From positions 1,416,344 through 1,480,343 of the forward strand of contig NC_135178.1 of NCBI RefSeq assembly GCF_041146795.1: 64,000 nucleotides of DNA, written 5' to 3'. Shown here piece by piece: positions 45,610-58,625 of this stretch (position 1 is the stretch's first letter; each line of letters opens with the position of its first letter). The notes under the pieces are model-generated. The model saw nothing but the letters and a program-made list of their open reading frames with translations. It did no database searches and had not been told where the DNA came from. This DNA comes from Maylandia zebra (Eukaryota > Chordata > Actinopteri > Cichliformes > Cichlidae). The position numbers and the translations under genes are program-made.

Positions 45610-45790
45610 TGCGAGTGGCTCCAGCAGATCCCAGGAGCAACATCGGAGATCTCTGTCCAGAAGAGCGCGGTCCTGGGAACAGCTAAGATACTGCAGGACC
45701 CTCAGGACCCTCCCAGGCCTCTGGTAGAGGACCCGAGCTTGGAGGCTAGACCGCCCGCAGGGGCGAGTGGGGAATTTTTATTTTGTTATA
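45610..45790 (+). pseudogene. C-terminal tail of a non-LTR retrotransposon protein (R2/R4/Rex6-like?)
   Basis: The plus strand reads EWLQQIPGATSEISVQKSAV, then LGTAKILQDPQDPPRPLVED. This closely resembles the extreme C terminus of a fish non-LTR ORF family that I associate with a restriction-enzyme-like endonuclease (IPGTTSEISVQKSAVLGTAK). No RT is attached; the remnant carries no catalytic residue. Family assignment is from memory and tentative. Confidence 0.45.
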
Positions 45791-46089
45791 TCAGACAGAC
45801 ATCAAATATTCCAATGTGATGAAAAAGATGAATGAATTATTTAACTTTATACACAAATCATAAGGACACATTTTATATTCATTTTGAAATAGAACCGTCT
45901 GTATCTGTGAAACTGCTTTAACGTTGTTTTTCTTTCAAAACTTTGAATTTTCCAGGATGCAAGCAGGCGGCTTGGTGCTACTTGCTGCAGGAGAGGCTGG
46001 ATCTATGGCTGGCCAGGGTCAGTCAATGATCAGTGTGGCACAGCACCATGGTACTCCTGCTTATTGCACAGACACTGTCGCAGGTGTTT

Positions 46090-47090
46090 CCCGGTAATAT
46101 TTTGTGTGTTTTAATAAGTTATAAACATGGTTATTCATATGTTAATAAATAGAAACAGGTAATTTTGCAGCTCTGTTTCCTGCTTATTATCTAGAAATGA
46201 CCACAGGGAATTAAGTGGTAATAACTTGGAAATTACCATTAATTAATTCTTGTTTCTGTCTTGTTATTATTACCACTTTATTACTGAGCTGTATTTCCAC
46301 ATTATTACACCCAGTTGTTGGGTCCTTATAATCCAGTTACATAGGTTTCAGTGTAATATTACTGCACTGGAACCACTGTCGCTATCACTATATTACTTAA
46401 GTGGTTATTACTTTGCTAAATAAGAATAAGATTATTACGCTTGTGTTTCTGCCTTGTTACCCTTTGTTAGCACTTTATTACCGAGCTGTAATACAAATGC
46501 TACAAAAATTAAAATATTTCACAGGCATTAGTTTCCATCAAAATTAGAAAAGATAAGACAAACTTTAGTATAAGTTAATAGATGGATTTGGGTTACTGCA
46601 TTTGAAACCTTAGTTACAACTCAATATGGTAATAGTTGGAAACAAGAAGGTACTAATACAGAAATAGGAAGTTATTACCCAAGAAATAACTCAGTAATAG
46701 CTTTGATGAACATCTTTTAGCTCCTAATACTGAAAGTTATATAATAAGGCATTAAGAGGCCAGACACTGTGGGTAATCATGTGGAAACAGGAACAGTATA
46801 ATAATAAATTGTATTTGTAACATTTTCAAAATTAGCTAGGAATAAAATTACAACAGCCTTTTAGTTTATGCACTGACTGTATAGTGATAGTAACCCCATA
46901 ATAATAAGGTAATATTAGCTAATGCCTTGGATATTACCATATCATAATGGTGAAATGTTACTAATGCAGATATTTTACTAGGTAATTTCCTTTCTTTGAA
47001 GGTAACAGTGTAAATATTGAGTTTATTATTGCGCCTTAATACCTGGAAATGCTTGGAGTAGTTTTGATGCAACTATTTATTAATAATCAA
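46090..47090. repeat. Diverged repeat rich in GGTAATA/TATTACC motifs
   Basis: About 1 kb in which TTATTACC, GGTAATA, TAATAACT and GGAAATTACC recur in both orientations. TTTATTACTGAGCTGTATTT (near 46280) and TTTATTACCGAGCTGTAATA (near 46476) form a direct repeat about 195 bp apart, each preceded by TTCTGTCTTGTTA-like sequence. Near 46640-46710 the same motifs occur inverted. No coding capacity. Confidence 0.5.
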
Positions 47091-49090
47091 CTATTAAAGA
47101 AAATGTCAAGTAATAAAGACATGTGGTCTCAGCCATACAGCATATGGCCCCCTGCTCATCCCAGTGAGCTAAACCAGCACCAGCAAAGTTTAACCTAAAA
47201 CCTCCGACACGTTTCAGTACACCGGGACTAAGACTCTGTGAACACACTAAACCCTTTCTAGTGTTTTTCAGCCAGTACAGGCCAGGACAGCAGCAAATGT
47301 CTACCTCAGGGTGAGTGGGATATTCCCCCAGTGTAGCTTCAACAGTGTAAGTCTCGGCTTTTCTGACTCCTGCAGTGCCCGTCAACATCTTCTGCTCTGG
47401 TTGTGATGTATGGTAGGCTTTCATTTTTATCCTGCTATCTCCTTTTTGACTGGGGTTTATCTTTGTAAATCTACCTCCTGTACAGTAGATGGCACAGAGC
47501 ATGTGTGTGGTTGCCGTGGCTTTAGTGAAGTGGCCACAGCAATGCTAACCAAAAATGTTGATTTTCAAATCCACGTCTTCCAGGCTTTTCCTTCGAAAAT
47601 CCCTTTCTTTAGTCTCAAATTTGAGAGAATGATTGTTGGTGGTACAGGTGACATACATCTAATGAAATTATTTATTCATTTGAAACATGAAATAATATCT
47701 GAGGCACAAAATGCATTTGAAGTGAAACTCTTACTTTGGGGGAGAATTGATTGAGAGAAAATGAGATAATGTTTCCCTGATTCAGCGAACTCTCCGTGAA
47801 GAAAGGACTCTTTCAAGAAGCGCAACATGATTATTGTGCTACGAGGAATAGAACATTTTAAGGTTATACATCTTGTTGGTTGCACATGTGTTTTTCAAAA
47901 ACTGGGGGGGGTGGAAGATTCAGTGATGATATCAAAAGAGCACCCACTGTTGAGAACATCTATTCTGAACTCAGAGCTGAAGCAGACAAAAAGCAGTGGC
48001 ATCAATTCAGCAAGATTAAAAGAAAGCCTACTGTACTATTGAGTGCATCAATTCTAGAGTACAAAAGAGGGAGGTAAGTGTTGAGATGAGGAGAGGGCTG
48101 GCTCCAGTCTCTACATAACCTCTTGCCCCAACACAAAGCAGTGGTTTGAACCTCTCAGAGCAGCCGCATTCATACGGATAGGCCTGTCTACATGCTAAAT
48201 CCAGGAAGCTACAGTTTGAAGCACTAAACCCCCGATGTCACATGCAAATCAAATTTCTGTTTAATCCAACAGACATAAACTGCCAAATACTGCAATGACT
48301 GGCCTGTACGAAGAGTGACACCAGCACCGATCAAAATGAGCAAGCGGGAAAGAAAAACACTTTCCCTATATTCTGCATAACACACATGTAGCTTTACGTC
48401 CTTTTAAATGAAGATGTTCTAATTAAAGCGATTGTGTCTCAGGGCGCCGGCCCAGCCGGAGCGATGTTGTAGCGACCACAGCGGAGAATGACGTGCTCTT
48501 CATTCAAAGACGCCCTCACAAGCAGCTGTAGAGGGGAGATAAATTGCGCGTGGTATTGCGTGTCACATTTTATCCCCATGTTTTCCCAGCCAATTAATTA
48601 ACTCCATTTTTCTCCCGAACATTGGAGAAATAGGAAAGGCAGGGCAGCAAGGAAATGTTCGTTCAATGTCATCCCAAGAGCACTAACCCATCGCCTGATT
48701 GAAAGATAGCTGCAAAGATTTGCATCCTCCATGCTAAAGTTTTTTCTTTGACTACATATCCAGGGATGTGCGTACAGAAAGTAAAGACGCATTATGATGG
48801 AGACACTGCTGTGAACATGCAGAGCGTGCCTGGTTAAGGAGAAAACACATTTTGATCCATGTCCGTCTGAATGCCTTATTCCCTCTATTCTTTCATTTTT
48901 TGCTTGGTTTGTTAAAATTGTTTTAAAAGTAATAAATGTTTTCACAACAATATTTAAATCACATCTTTTCAATTTTCTCCTCCAAACAAAAACCTAAATG
49001 TTAACATTTATAAATACAACTTTAAGCAGGAGAAAAACTCTGAAAATTAAAATGATGAAATCTGAGATGGTGGGAGAATTCATTTTGTTC
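47091..49090. other. Gene-free stretch with candidate conserved block
   Basis: No gene recognised. About 48420-48640 is GC-balanced, with CTAATTAAAGCGATTGTG and CCAGCCAATTAATTAACT motifs, and is the best conserved-looking block here. The rest shows nothing. Confidence 0.35.
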
Positions 49091-49250
49091 AGTCTGATTT
49101 TATTTACATAGGACCAAATCACAACAGCAGTCGCCTCAGCACACTTTAAGGTAAAGACCCCACGATCACAGAGACAATCCAAAAATCAGAGCATTCGGTG
49201 ACAGTGGGAGGAAAAACTCCTTTTAACAGGGATCCATGAGAACCAGGCTC
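49091..49250 (-). repeat. L2 3' UTR tail
   Basis: TTTTATTTACATAGGACCAA, then CTTTAAGGTAAAGACC, ACAGTGGGAGGAAAAACTCC and GAACCAGGCTCAGGGGCGG: the L2 3' UTR in reverse. Confidence 0.75.
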
Positions 49251-49489
49251 AGGGGCGGAGAAACAAAAGCACCTTTTATCAAGAAAAAACACATATGTGT
49301 GCATTCATAAATTATTGATAAATGAATGTTTCTGTGTTTAAATGATACTTCAAGAGTGGACACAAATATCAGTGTTGATATATGAAGTGTTATCATGCAA
49401 AGGTCTGAGCTCATTTCAGTAGCAAACAGCAATTCAACACCCAGTTCTTGTTCTGAAAGTCTTAAAGATGTAATGCAGTCAGATATATA

Positions 49490-49640
49490 TCCATCGCCTT
49501 CTGCTTATCTGTATCAGGGTCACAGGCTGGGGTGAGAGGCAGGGTACACCTGGAAGCCAGCGTACCTGGAGCATGCAAATACAGGAGAACATGCAAACTG
49601 CACACAGGAAGGCCTCGGCCGGATGGTGCAGCAGCTTCTG
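49490..49640 (-). repeat. Fish SINE-like repeat copy
   Basis: CTTCTGCTTATCTGTATCAG, GGCAGGGTACACCTGGAAGC and AGAACATGCAAACTGCACAC match, in reverse, the body of the repeat at 15175-15445 with a partial tail. Confidence 0.55.
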
Positions 49641-49686
49641 TGTAAACAGTAAGTTTAGAGTTGGACACACAGCTTTTATGAGCAGC

Positions 49687-49724
49687 CACATTAGATCCAT
49701 GCAGTGTTACATGGATCTAATGTG
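49687..49724. repeat. 15-bp hairpin
   Basis: CACATTAGATCCATG, 8-nt loop, CATGGATCTAATGTG: perfect stem adjacent to the SINE copy. Confidence 0.85.
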
Positions 49725-50526
49725 CTTTAATCAATATGTGATTAGAAAAAGAAACACTTTTTTAAAAGTACAGTGCAGAATTTTCCATAATCTAAACAAA
49801 AACAACCTTTACCAAAGAATATTATAACAGGCAACGTGACAGGAAACTTTAAAGATTCCCATTATTCCATGTTTTTAATGAGACAAATAATCAAACTTTG
49901 TCAAACTGAAATAACATAAAGATTGAGAAGGAACACAGAGGAGTGGAACAGCAAGAATAAGAGCCAGCCCGAGTGATGGCAAAGGAACATCCGAGATAAA
50001 AACATTAAAAAAACACTTATTTTCTGGGAACATGAGAACTCGCTGCTACAATCATGACGTGTTCTCTGCTAACTACAAATCACAAACCCTCATTCATCTA
50101 TTGCTTTGGTTACTGTCTTCTGGACAATATGGTCAATCCCTCTCAGTTACGTGCCGTCCCACGAATTTAGTGCCATTGTGGGGAGTGAAGCAGCACCAAT
50201 CAAACCCCAGTAACCAGCAATCAGCCTGGGACCCTTCAGCCAAGGGCATCCCATGTGCCTCTGGAAACCAAAAGAAAGAAGAAAGAAATGAAGCAAAATG
50301 GAAAAAGGCCGCATGTCCAGTTAAATCAGGATCCTGAAGACACTCAATAGCAGCCCCAGCTCGTGGCAGACTGTGCAGCATGTTAAAATGGCAGTGGGAA
50401 TCAGCCATCACAGATACCCTCCAGTGTCACTCGGACCTCAATGCCCAATCAATTCCATCTTTTCCTTTAATGCCAGTGCGGTTAAAATGCTCTTCCCATT
50501 GGTGTGTGTGCGTGTACGTGTGTGTA
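49725..50526. other. Gene-free stretch
   Basis: No gene recognised. About 50150-50480 looks single-copy and could be conserved non-coding DNA; untested. Confidence 0.35.
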
Positions 50527-50704
<178 letters not shown>

Positions 50705-51925
50705 CTAATTGCCCAGCAGACACACTTACAGAACATATGAACAGCTAAACCATTGGTTGCTGCTGGGATGTAATTGCACCTAATAAACGGTGTGAAGTGC
50801 CCAAGTTCAACTCTTGGTCACCACTATTCTAATGTTTCAACCCCAAAGATCCAAGTCAGTAAAAATGTGTCTCTGCTCTTCTTTTTGTTTGCTTCTCAGT
50901 GTTGCACAGATTAGTACAAAATTATCCTTTTAATTATTTAATATTATGCAAAGTAAACGACACATATATATTGAAAGGTCTTTAATGACTTATATTAGGT
51001 ATTATTTTTATTATTAGGTTACTGTTTACATAATGACTTAAATGAGGCAATAGTTACGTTCCACAGATGCACTGATAGAAAGCTCTTATGAAAAATGAGC
51101 ACGATGACTGAAGTTGTACACAGTGCTACAAATGCAGCTGAAATGTTGGAGCCTCACTGCACACTGGTTTGATGTGATGGTGTGCAGCACAGGTGCACCA
51201 CCTTGTAGTAAGTAAGCTGTAAGGTGCAGGATGTATACATGATGGGAACCAGGAGTTTCTAGGAAATAAACATGTAAAACTGGCAGGTGAGTGTATTCAT
51301 GGCACTGTTTGTGCAGTGATTCACGCACACACACACACACATGTAGTTAAATGACTTTATCTGTGCTTATTAAATCCTTTAAGACGGGCTCATTTACATC
51401 CTAACCCTGAATCATTACTGTCACTACTCCGTCTCTGGTGGCTCCTTCCTGTGGAAAGCAAAGCGCCTGATTTTTTGTCACCTAAACATGTACAGCTGTG
51501 TGTTTTTCTGGGTGCTGCAGTGATTACAAGCCTACCTTTAAGAGTAGACTCTAAGGAATAAGCTAAAATTAGCTGAAGTGCTTTTAATTCTCCAATTACC
51601 ATGCTCCCACTTGAATGAGATGACATAATTGCAGTCTCCTCATGACATTCATCACTTAGAAGCAAGACTGAAGATGTCATGTTTGTCACATAATTATCTA
51701 TTTCAGCATTACTGTCTGGGATAATTAATAATTGCCCTTCATGTCTCACTGTATACACTGGAATCTACTGCAGACGTGTAAAGCGTCGCACTTTTACCCG
51801 ACTCGTGTCTCCTGTTTTTGTGGGAACTTACTCGGTCCTGCACTTTCCTGCTTTTCACAGGTCTGTCTGTGTGATGCTGCCAATTTTCTCCCAATTGCAG
51901 CCGTGGCTGCAGAGATTTGGTCACA
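50705..51925. other. Gene-free stretch
   Basis: No gene recognised. 51520-51720 (AGCTAAAATTAGCTGAAGTG, GCTTTTAATTCTCCAATTAC) looks single-copy and may be conserved; untested. Confidence 0.35.
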
Positions 51926-52019
<94 letters not shown>

Positions 52020-52026
52020 CTCTCTC
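51926..52026. repeat. (CA)n-(CT)n microsatellite
   Basis: CA repeat with one GA interruption near 51960, ending in CT repeats. Confidence 0.97.
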
Positions 52027-54324
52027 CCCTTTGGCTACGAGTGACATGGGGCAAATACAACCGTGGCGTGTTACCTCACCTGGTGATTTACTGCTTTACC
52101 GTCAGCTTTCCTGGAAACTTCTCCAAATGTTCACATTTTTTCTCAGTATAAGCAGCAAATGATATTTTATGTCCATCCCCATTTTTAGCCTGAGCTATAG
52201 AAACATATTTGTCATACATTCAAACAGAATATAACACAGTAGTTGTTGTTTGTTTGTTTATAGTCACACGTCCGTTTTGTCCTGGGTCAAAGCAGCAAAG
52301 AGAGTGAAATAATCCTCTGAGGCTGAACTAATGTGTGACATCGACACGAAGGAGTGTTTCATATAAAGACAATGAGACTAAACCTACAGAAGAACTTCAC
52401 TCAGGTGTTCATTAGAAACTGTTTGTATTCGTGGCTAATAGGTGTTTAAAAATACAGAGTTTGTTTGCATCAAAACAATCAATCGTTTTAATATTTACTA
52501 ACATTTTCTTTAAAATCATTCAGCCTTTGCTGTTCAGCGTGGCAGCGAGCTGACAGCACCCTGTGAGGTCGTGACCTCTGTATTACAGAAAGAATGTCCT
52601 GTTCTCTTTTCTTCTGTTCCTCTCAGTCCACTGAGGAGTCCAGCTGATCTGAAAGCTTTCCACAGAGCCATCAGGACATCCTGATAAGAAACAATAACAA
52701 CGACGGTAGCAGAGATTAGTTCATGGGTCTAACCAGGTTTGCTCACATGAGAGTATCTGCTTATATAGACATCCTTTAAAGAAACGGCAACCATGTGTTT
52801 TGTGTTTGTGATGCTGTAGATGTGTGAAGTCAGCTTTATCGTCAAAGACCATATCTACAGTCATACACAGGAATGTGAAATTGCAATGCTCCCACAAAAT
52901 ACCACAAAGATGTGATTTTGGTGTTGGCCAGGCCTCCCTCCCAGAGCAGAGCTGATCTCTGTGCAGCTTCCTGGTTAAACTAAGGTAATGATAATAATTT
53001 TACAGGTGACGCAGGCCTTTTTTAGAGTCTAACCAACTCTTTCATCTTCTAAACAGAGGTCGTTGTTTGTCTTTGTAGACTCTGTTTTCAGTGCCTTTGT
53101 TGATGTTTTCATATTAACAGAACTTTGGTAGAAATACTGTAAAAAAATATCAGGAGGATATTTTTACACCAAACATTTTTCAGCTCCCGTGGTTTGTGTG
53201 TTTATTTATTTGAATGATTTATTATTCATATGTTTTATTTTGTGCGCTACAGCTAATGTGTTAAAAAGAACATAATGGATATATAGTGGTTTAATGGTGA
53301 CTGAGTCCTGGGGTTTGCTTTTGTTTGTAATGCAACTACTTATTAGCATTTCCCATATTACACAGTGTTTGGAGAAAAGCTCCTGCCAAACTTATTATGT
53401 TCCTCACCAGCATTAGTATTATAATAATTCCCTGATGAGGCAATATTGAAGCTTTTAATAGTCAGTGTTTACACCACATTTGTTGCCAATAGACAAAAAG
53501 TAGAAACTGCTGATAATCATTGGTTCTGGCAACAGAAAATGCTTTTATGTAAATGTCTGTCCCTAAAATGTGACCTGGAAACAAAGGCAACTTAGTGGTG
53601 AGTGTGCAGCTAAATGCATTAGTGGATCAATTAAACACTAGTCTTCCTCTGCTCCAGTTGCCATAGCAACTGACCTACAAATGCAGTGAAAATGATGGAA
53701 ATACGGGGAGTACACATCCAAAACCCTGATACTTCCTTTCAATCTGTCTTCTGTACCACAGAAAATATTTCTGCTGTGTTGTGTTATTTATACAATTATA
53801 CCATAATCAGCTGAAATGACACGGAGCTGGATATCAACGTACACAGCTGATATCGCCCAATCATATTCATGTTTAATATGTTGTCTCATATCACGTTATT
53901 ATAAGCGTAAGGACATTTATTTATTTGTTCGTGAAAATTCAGGCTTGTGAAAAAAATTATTCCAGTTACATAAAATATATGATAATGAAAGTACAAAATC
54001 ACATTCAAGTAAAAGGTAAAATGTGCTTTTTTATTATTATTAAAGTATATTAGAGCAAAAAGAATGACAGAGAAAGTGAGAAAGGCAAACAGAAATATGA
54101 AGATGGGACACAGTGTGTCTCAGCTGATTTACTGTTTATATAGTTAGAAACCAGATAAATCTCAGGAAAGAGCAAAGAATAAAGTAACAAATCTTTTCTT
54201 TTGTTCATTAGTGAAAACCACTTTAAGTTGTGGTTTTGCAAACCACTACATTCATGTTCTTAACTGAATGCAAACTGTAGGTACGCCGTACTACAGAAAG
54301 AATGATGAATAATAATGAATGACA
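52027..54324. other. Gene-free stretch with a decayed LINE tail
   Basis: No gene recognised. 52829-52900 (GCTTTATCGTCAAAGACC, ACACAGGAATGTGAAATTGC) resembles the TTTATTGTCATTG...GAAAT 3' end of the CR1-group LINEs at 155 and 5550, on the minus strand. About 53400-53700 looks single-copy. Confidence 0.4.
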
Positions 54325-54402
54325 CTGTATTACCTCACAATGTAAAGCACCCTGAGGCAGTTGCTGTTGTTATTTGGCTCGATATAAATAAATTGAACTT
54401 AC
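54325..54402 (+). repeat. L2 3' tail fragment
   Basis: TGTATTACCTCACAATGTAA, AGCACCCTGAGGCAGTTGCT and GATATAAATAAATTGAACTT: the terminal L2 tail. Confidence 0.75.
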
Positions 54403-54971
54403 ACTATGTTAAACATTCTGGGTGTATGCACATGATATACATGCTAGAGATGAGCCGTCTATTTATCTGGCACAGTTACAAGTTCAGGTGTATATACACA
54501 CTCTGATCAGCTGTATCAAATGATACATTACCATCCACCAACACTACAGCTCTGTAGATGTCTTGGCATGTACGTTTGGTCCACATGGTGCCCTAGATGA
54601 TAATAGAATTGGGTTATTTGAGAACACAGTATTTTGTATGTGCTATCTTACGAGGAGAGGTTTCCATTCAGCAGCAACTTTTAGAGGTAAACATAAAGCT
54701 AATGCAGTTCCTGAAGTGGCCACTAGAGGCTGGCACCAAAAGCAACCTTGAGCCAATCAATTCACACCTTGTGCTAAGCATGCGTACACCTGGTACCAAC
54801 AAAAAGCAGCTGTTGTCATTCTTACTTTGCTCACAGAGCTCATAGCTTCCATTATGTTTCCCTTCAGGAGTTTTTCCTTCTGACTGTTCGGACGGTTTCA
54901 GTCATAAATTTATGTGGAATTTTATGCATCTGGCCCAGCGAGTTTAACTGTGACTATATCTGACAATACAC

Positions 54972-54974
<3 letters not shown>
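54403..54974. other. Gene-free stretch
   Basis: Nothing recognised. Confidence 0.5.

Positions 54975-55015
<41 letters not shown>
54975..55015. repeat. (TG)n microsatellite
   Basis: About 41 bp uninterrupted. Confidence 0.95.
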
Positions 55016-55017
<2 letters not shown>

Positions 55018-57444
55018 CTGTGATGCATAGTCAGACAAAGCGACATAATAATGAGCAGAAAGTTGAACCAATCTTCATGTCTGTGCCGTGGCGAGACAAT
55101 GGTTGTCATTTGACAGCAAAGAGAATTTGTATTGAATACGGAGAAATGTAAGGCAATTAGGTCAGGGGAAAATGCAATTGATGGTCACATGAGCTAGCAA
55201 TGCATATGCCATCAGCACATTTGTAACTCTTGAGCTGTGAATAACTCATGTCAAGGTTGAATCCTGAGAGAATAATCATACATTTGAGAGGCGAATGAGG
55301 GAGAGTCTCTGGCAGCTGCACTGAAGATGCAAAGAGACGGGATTTGAAATAAAAACACGCACATCTGTTAAATATATTCATCTATAAAGTGTGCACAGGA
55401 ACGTGACACTGGACCAGTGTACGCGTTTCAGGAACATTTAAATGTCTGACATTAATGATTAAGAGAGAGATCTATCCAACCTGTAACATGTTTCTCTCGT
55501 CTTTTTCCACATAGCTGAATATTCACTGTGGGCTTTGTGATCGGTGGGGGAACCATCTCTTCTGACAAAGGGAGCTTAGGGCTGGTTTTAGTGTTTCTGG
55601 TGAGACTACAGGAGAGACTTCAGTCGGGTTCACATGTGCAGTGATCTTAGCACTGTGTGCCACGCAGCAGCAGTGAAATCCAAATGCTCTAACACTAATG
55701 AAGGACGCGAGTGGGCTGAACACTAATTCTGAACACCGCTGCGGCTGCTCGGTTCGGTTACCCTACTTAAACGAGTCAAAGGACCAAAGTATGCTAATTG
55801 TCATGATAAGTTGGCTGCAATTTTGTCTCTGAGGATGAGATAATTTTCTCCAACACGCTGCCCTTCAGATAATTCTGTGGATGGAGTATCTCATCTCAGC
55901 TGAAGTACGGGGGTCATTAAGTGTTGTTGTGGGGACAGACCAAACCCCCACTCCACCCCCCATTACACACCATCACTTCTCCCATACAGGTAGTCTTCCA
56001 TTGCAGTGCTTTTGCCTCTCGAGCTACTTGGGTGTGGTGTTGTAGAGCACTATGCAATTTATTGCAATTTTTTGGTATATTCGGATTTTCACAAGAGTGA
56101 TCCACACGGGAGGTTATGTAAGAACATGACAAAATGGGTCTTAACTTTTCCATTAAGGCAAGAATTTTCAAGACACTACCATTGCCAAACCAATCCATTG
56201 TATTACCACTAATAAGGCCTGTATAACAAAGGCAAACAACAAAGACATGTTGGTGCCATGAGTGCCATCAATTCATAAAGAGAATCTATTTTTCCTTGGG
56301 CAAGGGAGTATTTATTGCACCTCCAGCTTGGGGAGTGGAGTGCTAGAGGCCCAAATGGATTTTCAACTATGGACCCTAAACCTTTCAACCCACATCGCTG
56401 CTGAATAGCAGTTAGAGGTTGCCATGCCAACGCCATCTAGAGGGACATTTCGGCTGCATCAGAGAGAAAGCTTGGCCAGATGTCTTCAACAATTTGCTCT
56501 GAAAAGATTCACCGCCATGCTCATTAGAGAGCAGCAATCAGAGGAACAGGGAGATACTCTGCTTTCCTGTCTGGATGGCACATCTCCCCGGCTCTCTCTC
56601 TCACCTTTAGAAAAAAGAGAAGATGGCCACTAAAACACAGCAGTCCTCTCACATGTGCAGCCTGTCTGACTGGCTGTTTCTGCTCTATATTTTCTGAAAT
56701 ATTTATGTCTTTTTTCTGCATCTGTGACATGCCCAGTTCAGTGTGCAGCTGACATGTTCTGGCAGAACAGAGAGGCATCTGGACGACACAGAAGAGAGCA
56801 AGCAACTTTGTGAATTATTAATGGTATAAATCAACACCTGTGGTGTGGCTGACAGTTTGCAGGAGCAGGGAGCTGTCCTGCTGTAGGCCTCGGGAACGCT
56901 CCCTGCCCACTTAGGTCAGTGGCTAAGCTAGCCTTACATGAACTGAAAAAAAGATTCATTATAAATGCTTTTTTTAAATGCATTAATAAATGAATTATCT
57001 CTAATTTCTCTTTTAAAAACACTTCCTTGAAAGAACTGTACCGTTTAACGTGTTAAAGTTTTAAAACATGTCATGAGTGGCGTGGCTGTAGCTCGGGAGG
57101 TTGTGATACAGGCTGACAAACCACTCCCTTCGTATTACTCTGATTAATGGTTAGTGCCCCACCCCCTTTTTCACCGACATTCCAACCATCTCTCTGCTTC
57201 TGGAGAAGACAGAGGACACAACAGGCAGGGGTCAGGACACCCAAACAACCAGAGACGGACACACAAGCTCAGAGAACCTAATTGTCCACAGTGCACACCA
57301 GCGCTCCCACCTCCACCAGAGCCCCAGGCACCTACCAAGACCTAACAGAGGCCAGTCACCTCACTGGACTGGACATGTGAGCTACAACTGGAAGGGGGAA
57401 AGTTGTCAGAGTGTAAACTAATCTGCCACCTCTCCATACAGATA
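55016..57444. other. Gene-free stretch with candidate conserved blocks
   Basis: No gene recognised. About 56000-56640 is the most conserved-looking block of the window: dense mixed-composition sequence (GAACATGACAAAATGGGTCT, AGGTTGCCATGCCAACGCCA) free of repeat signatures. About 55780-55900 is similar. Their status needs alignment. Confidence 0.35.
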
Positions 57445-57600
57445 GTGATGTATCCACAGGGATGGAAAGGTTGGTGGTTTGATCCCCGTCGGCTCCAGTC
57501 TGCATGCCAAATGTCCTTGGGCAAGATACTAAGTCCATGTTGCTCTCTGATGCATCCATCAGAGTGTGGATGTTAGACAGAAAGAGCAAAGAAAAAGTGT
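57445..57600 (+). repeat. tRNA-like SINE fragment
   Basis: A B-box-like GGTTTGATCCC near 57475 is followed by CTCCAGTCTGCATGCCAAAT, GTCCTTGGGCAAGATACT and GCATCCATCAGAGTGTGGAT, a body I recognise from a common fish SINE-like repeat. The 5' head with the A box is not evident. Confidence 0.5.
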
Positions 57601-58427
57601 TTGTGGATGAGGCTCTGAGCTTCTATAAGAACCAGCCCATTTAACACTTGTCAAACTCACTGCTATTTCACTCAGTTTTTTTTAATTGTGCTTTTAATAA
57701 AGTTTGTATTTTTCCAATGAATTTTAGTCTCCGTGTTGTTTTTCATGAATTCCAAATTTTAGGTTTTAAATTATTTTTTTTAGGCCGTAAATAAACAAGA
57801 AAATGAAAAAACAGCAAATAACCCTCTCCCGAAAATAACAAACTAAAACAACAAACAAAACATTTTTATTGGTGATGCATGGCTGGCGCTAGCTTTCGGC
57901 AGTGTTGTGCCTTCAGGCTGTGCTCATGCATCAGAGGCCGAATTCAAATAAAGGAGACTTCTCTCTGCCCCTCCTTTTATAGGCTTTTTGACTCCTCCCT
58001 ATGGTGCAAGGGAAACCATCATGTCAATGAAGGTCCTCACTAAGATAGCTGAATGGGGTTGTGTGTGTGTGTGTGTGTGTGAGGGATGTTCAGTTTTGCT
58101 CCGCTGTTTTCTCAGGTAGATTCTGTTCAGCTGTGCCCCCGGGTGTGTCCACTCTGTCCCAGCTCCATCAGCTCAGCACACATCAGGGGACCCACTCAGC
58201 TCGAACTGCGGCCCAGGTCGGGCTATGGGGGTATGTGGCGGGGTGTGGCTTGGGCGCGACTGCAGGGGACACCTAGCCACACCGGAGCTCCATCAGCTCA
58301 TCACGCCCCTCCTGTTTAAAAGAGTGTACCGCGACCTGAGGTGTTGTTGTTGTGTGTGGGTGTAGTTGGAAAGCTGCATTCAGGTACAGAGGACGAACTA
58401 TGTGGTCAGGTCCATCATTCCCGTTAC
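57601..58427. other. Gene-free stretch
   Basis: No gene recognised. 58060-58081 is a short GT repeat and 58090-58320 is a GC-rich patch with duplicated GAGCTCCATCAGCTCA-like words (about 58162 and 58283). Confidence 0.45.
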
Positions 58428-58625
58428 AAGGTTTTGGAGTGGTCTAGTCATTTTGGGACTTAAATCCAATTAACATGCTTTTGCATAGGCTTAAACAGGG
58501 TATTCTTGCTTGAAAAGCCTTCAGTGTGACTAATGAAAAAATTCATAAAAGAGTGGGCCAAAGTCCTCCACAGGTATATGAAAGACTCATTACCAGTGAT
58601 CCCAAATGCACCTAAGTCGCCCTCT
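58428..58625 (+). pseudogene. Tc1-like transposase 3' remnant
   Basis: VLEWSSHFGT, a stop, then frame-shifted sequence matching the nucleotide pattern of GTGGCCTAGTCA...GGACTTAAATCCAATT (the SPDLNPIE region with the catalytic glutamate) and, from 58533, FIKEWAKVLHRYMKDSLPVI, equivalent to the C-terminal EEWAKV...RLIASY segment of Tc1 transposases. Several stops; terminal repeats not seen. A different Tc1 family from the intact copy at 11 kb. Confidence 0.5.

Noticed and set aside
51739..52162. Long frames on both strands across a TH/CV repeat
   Set aside because: Translation of the CA/CT microsatellite.
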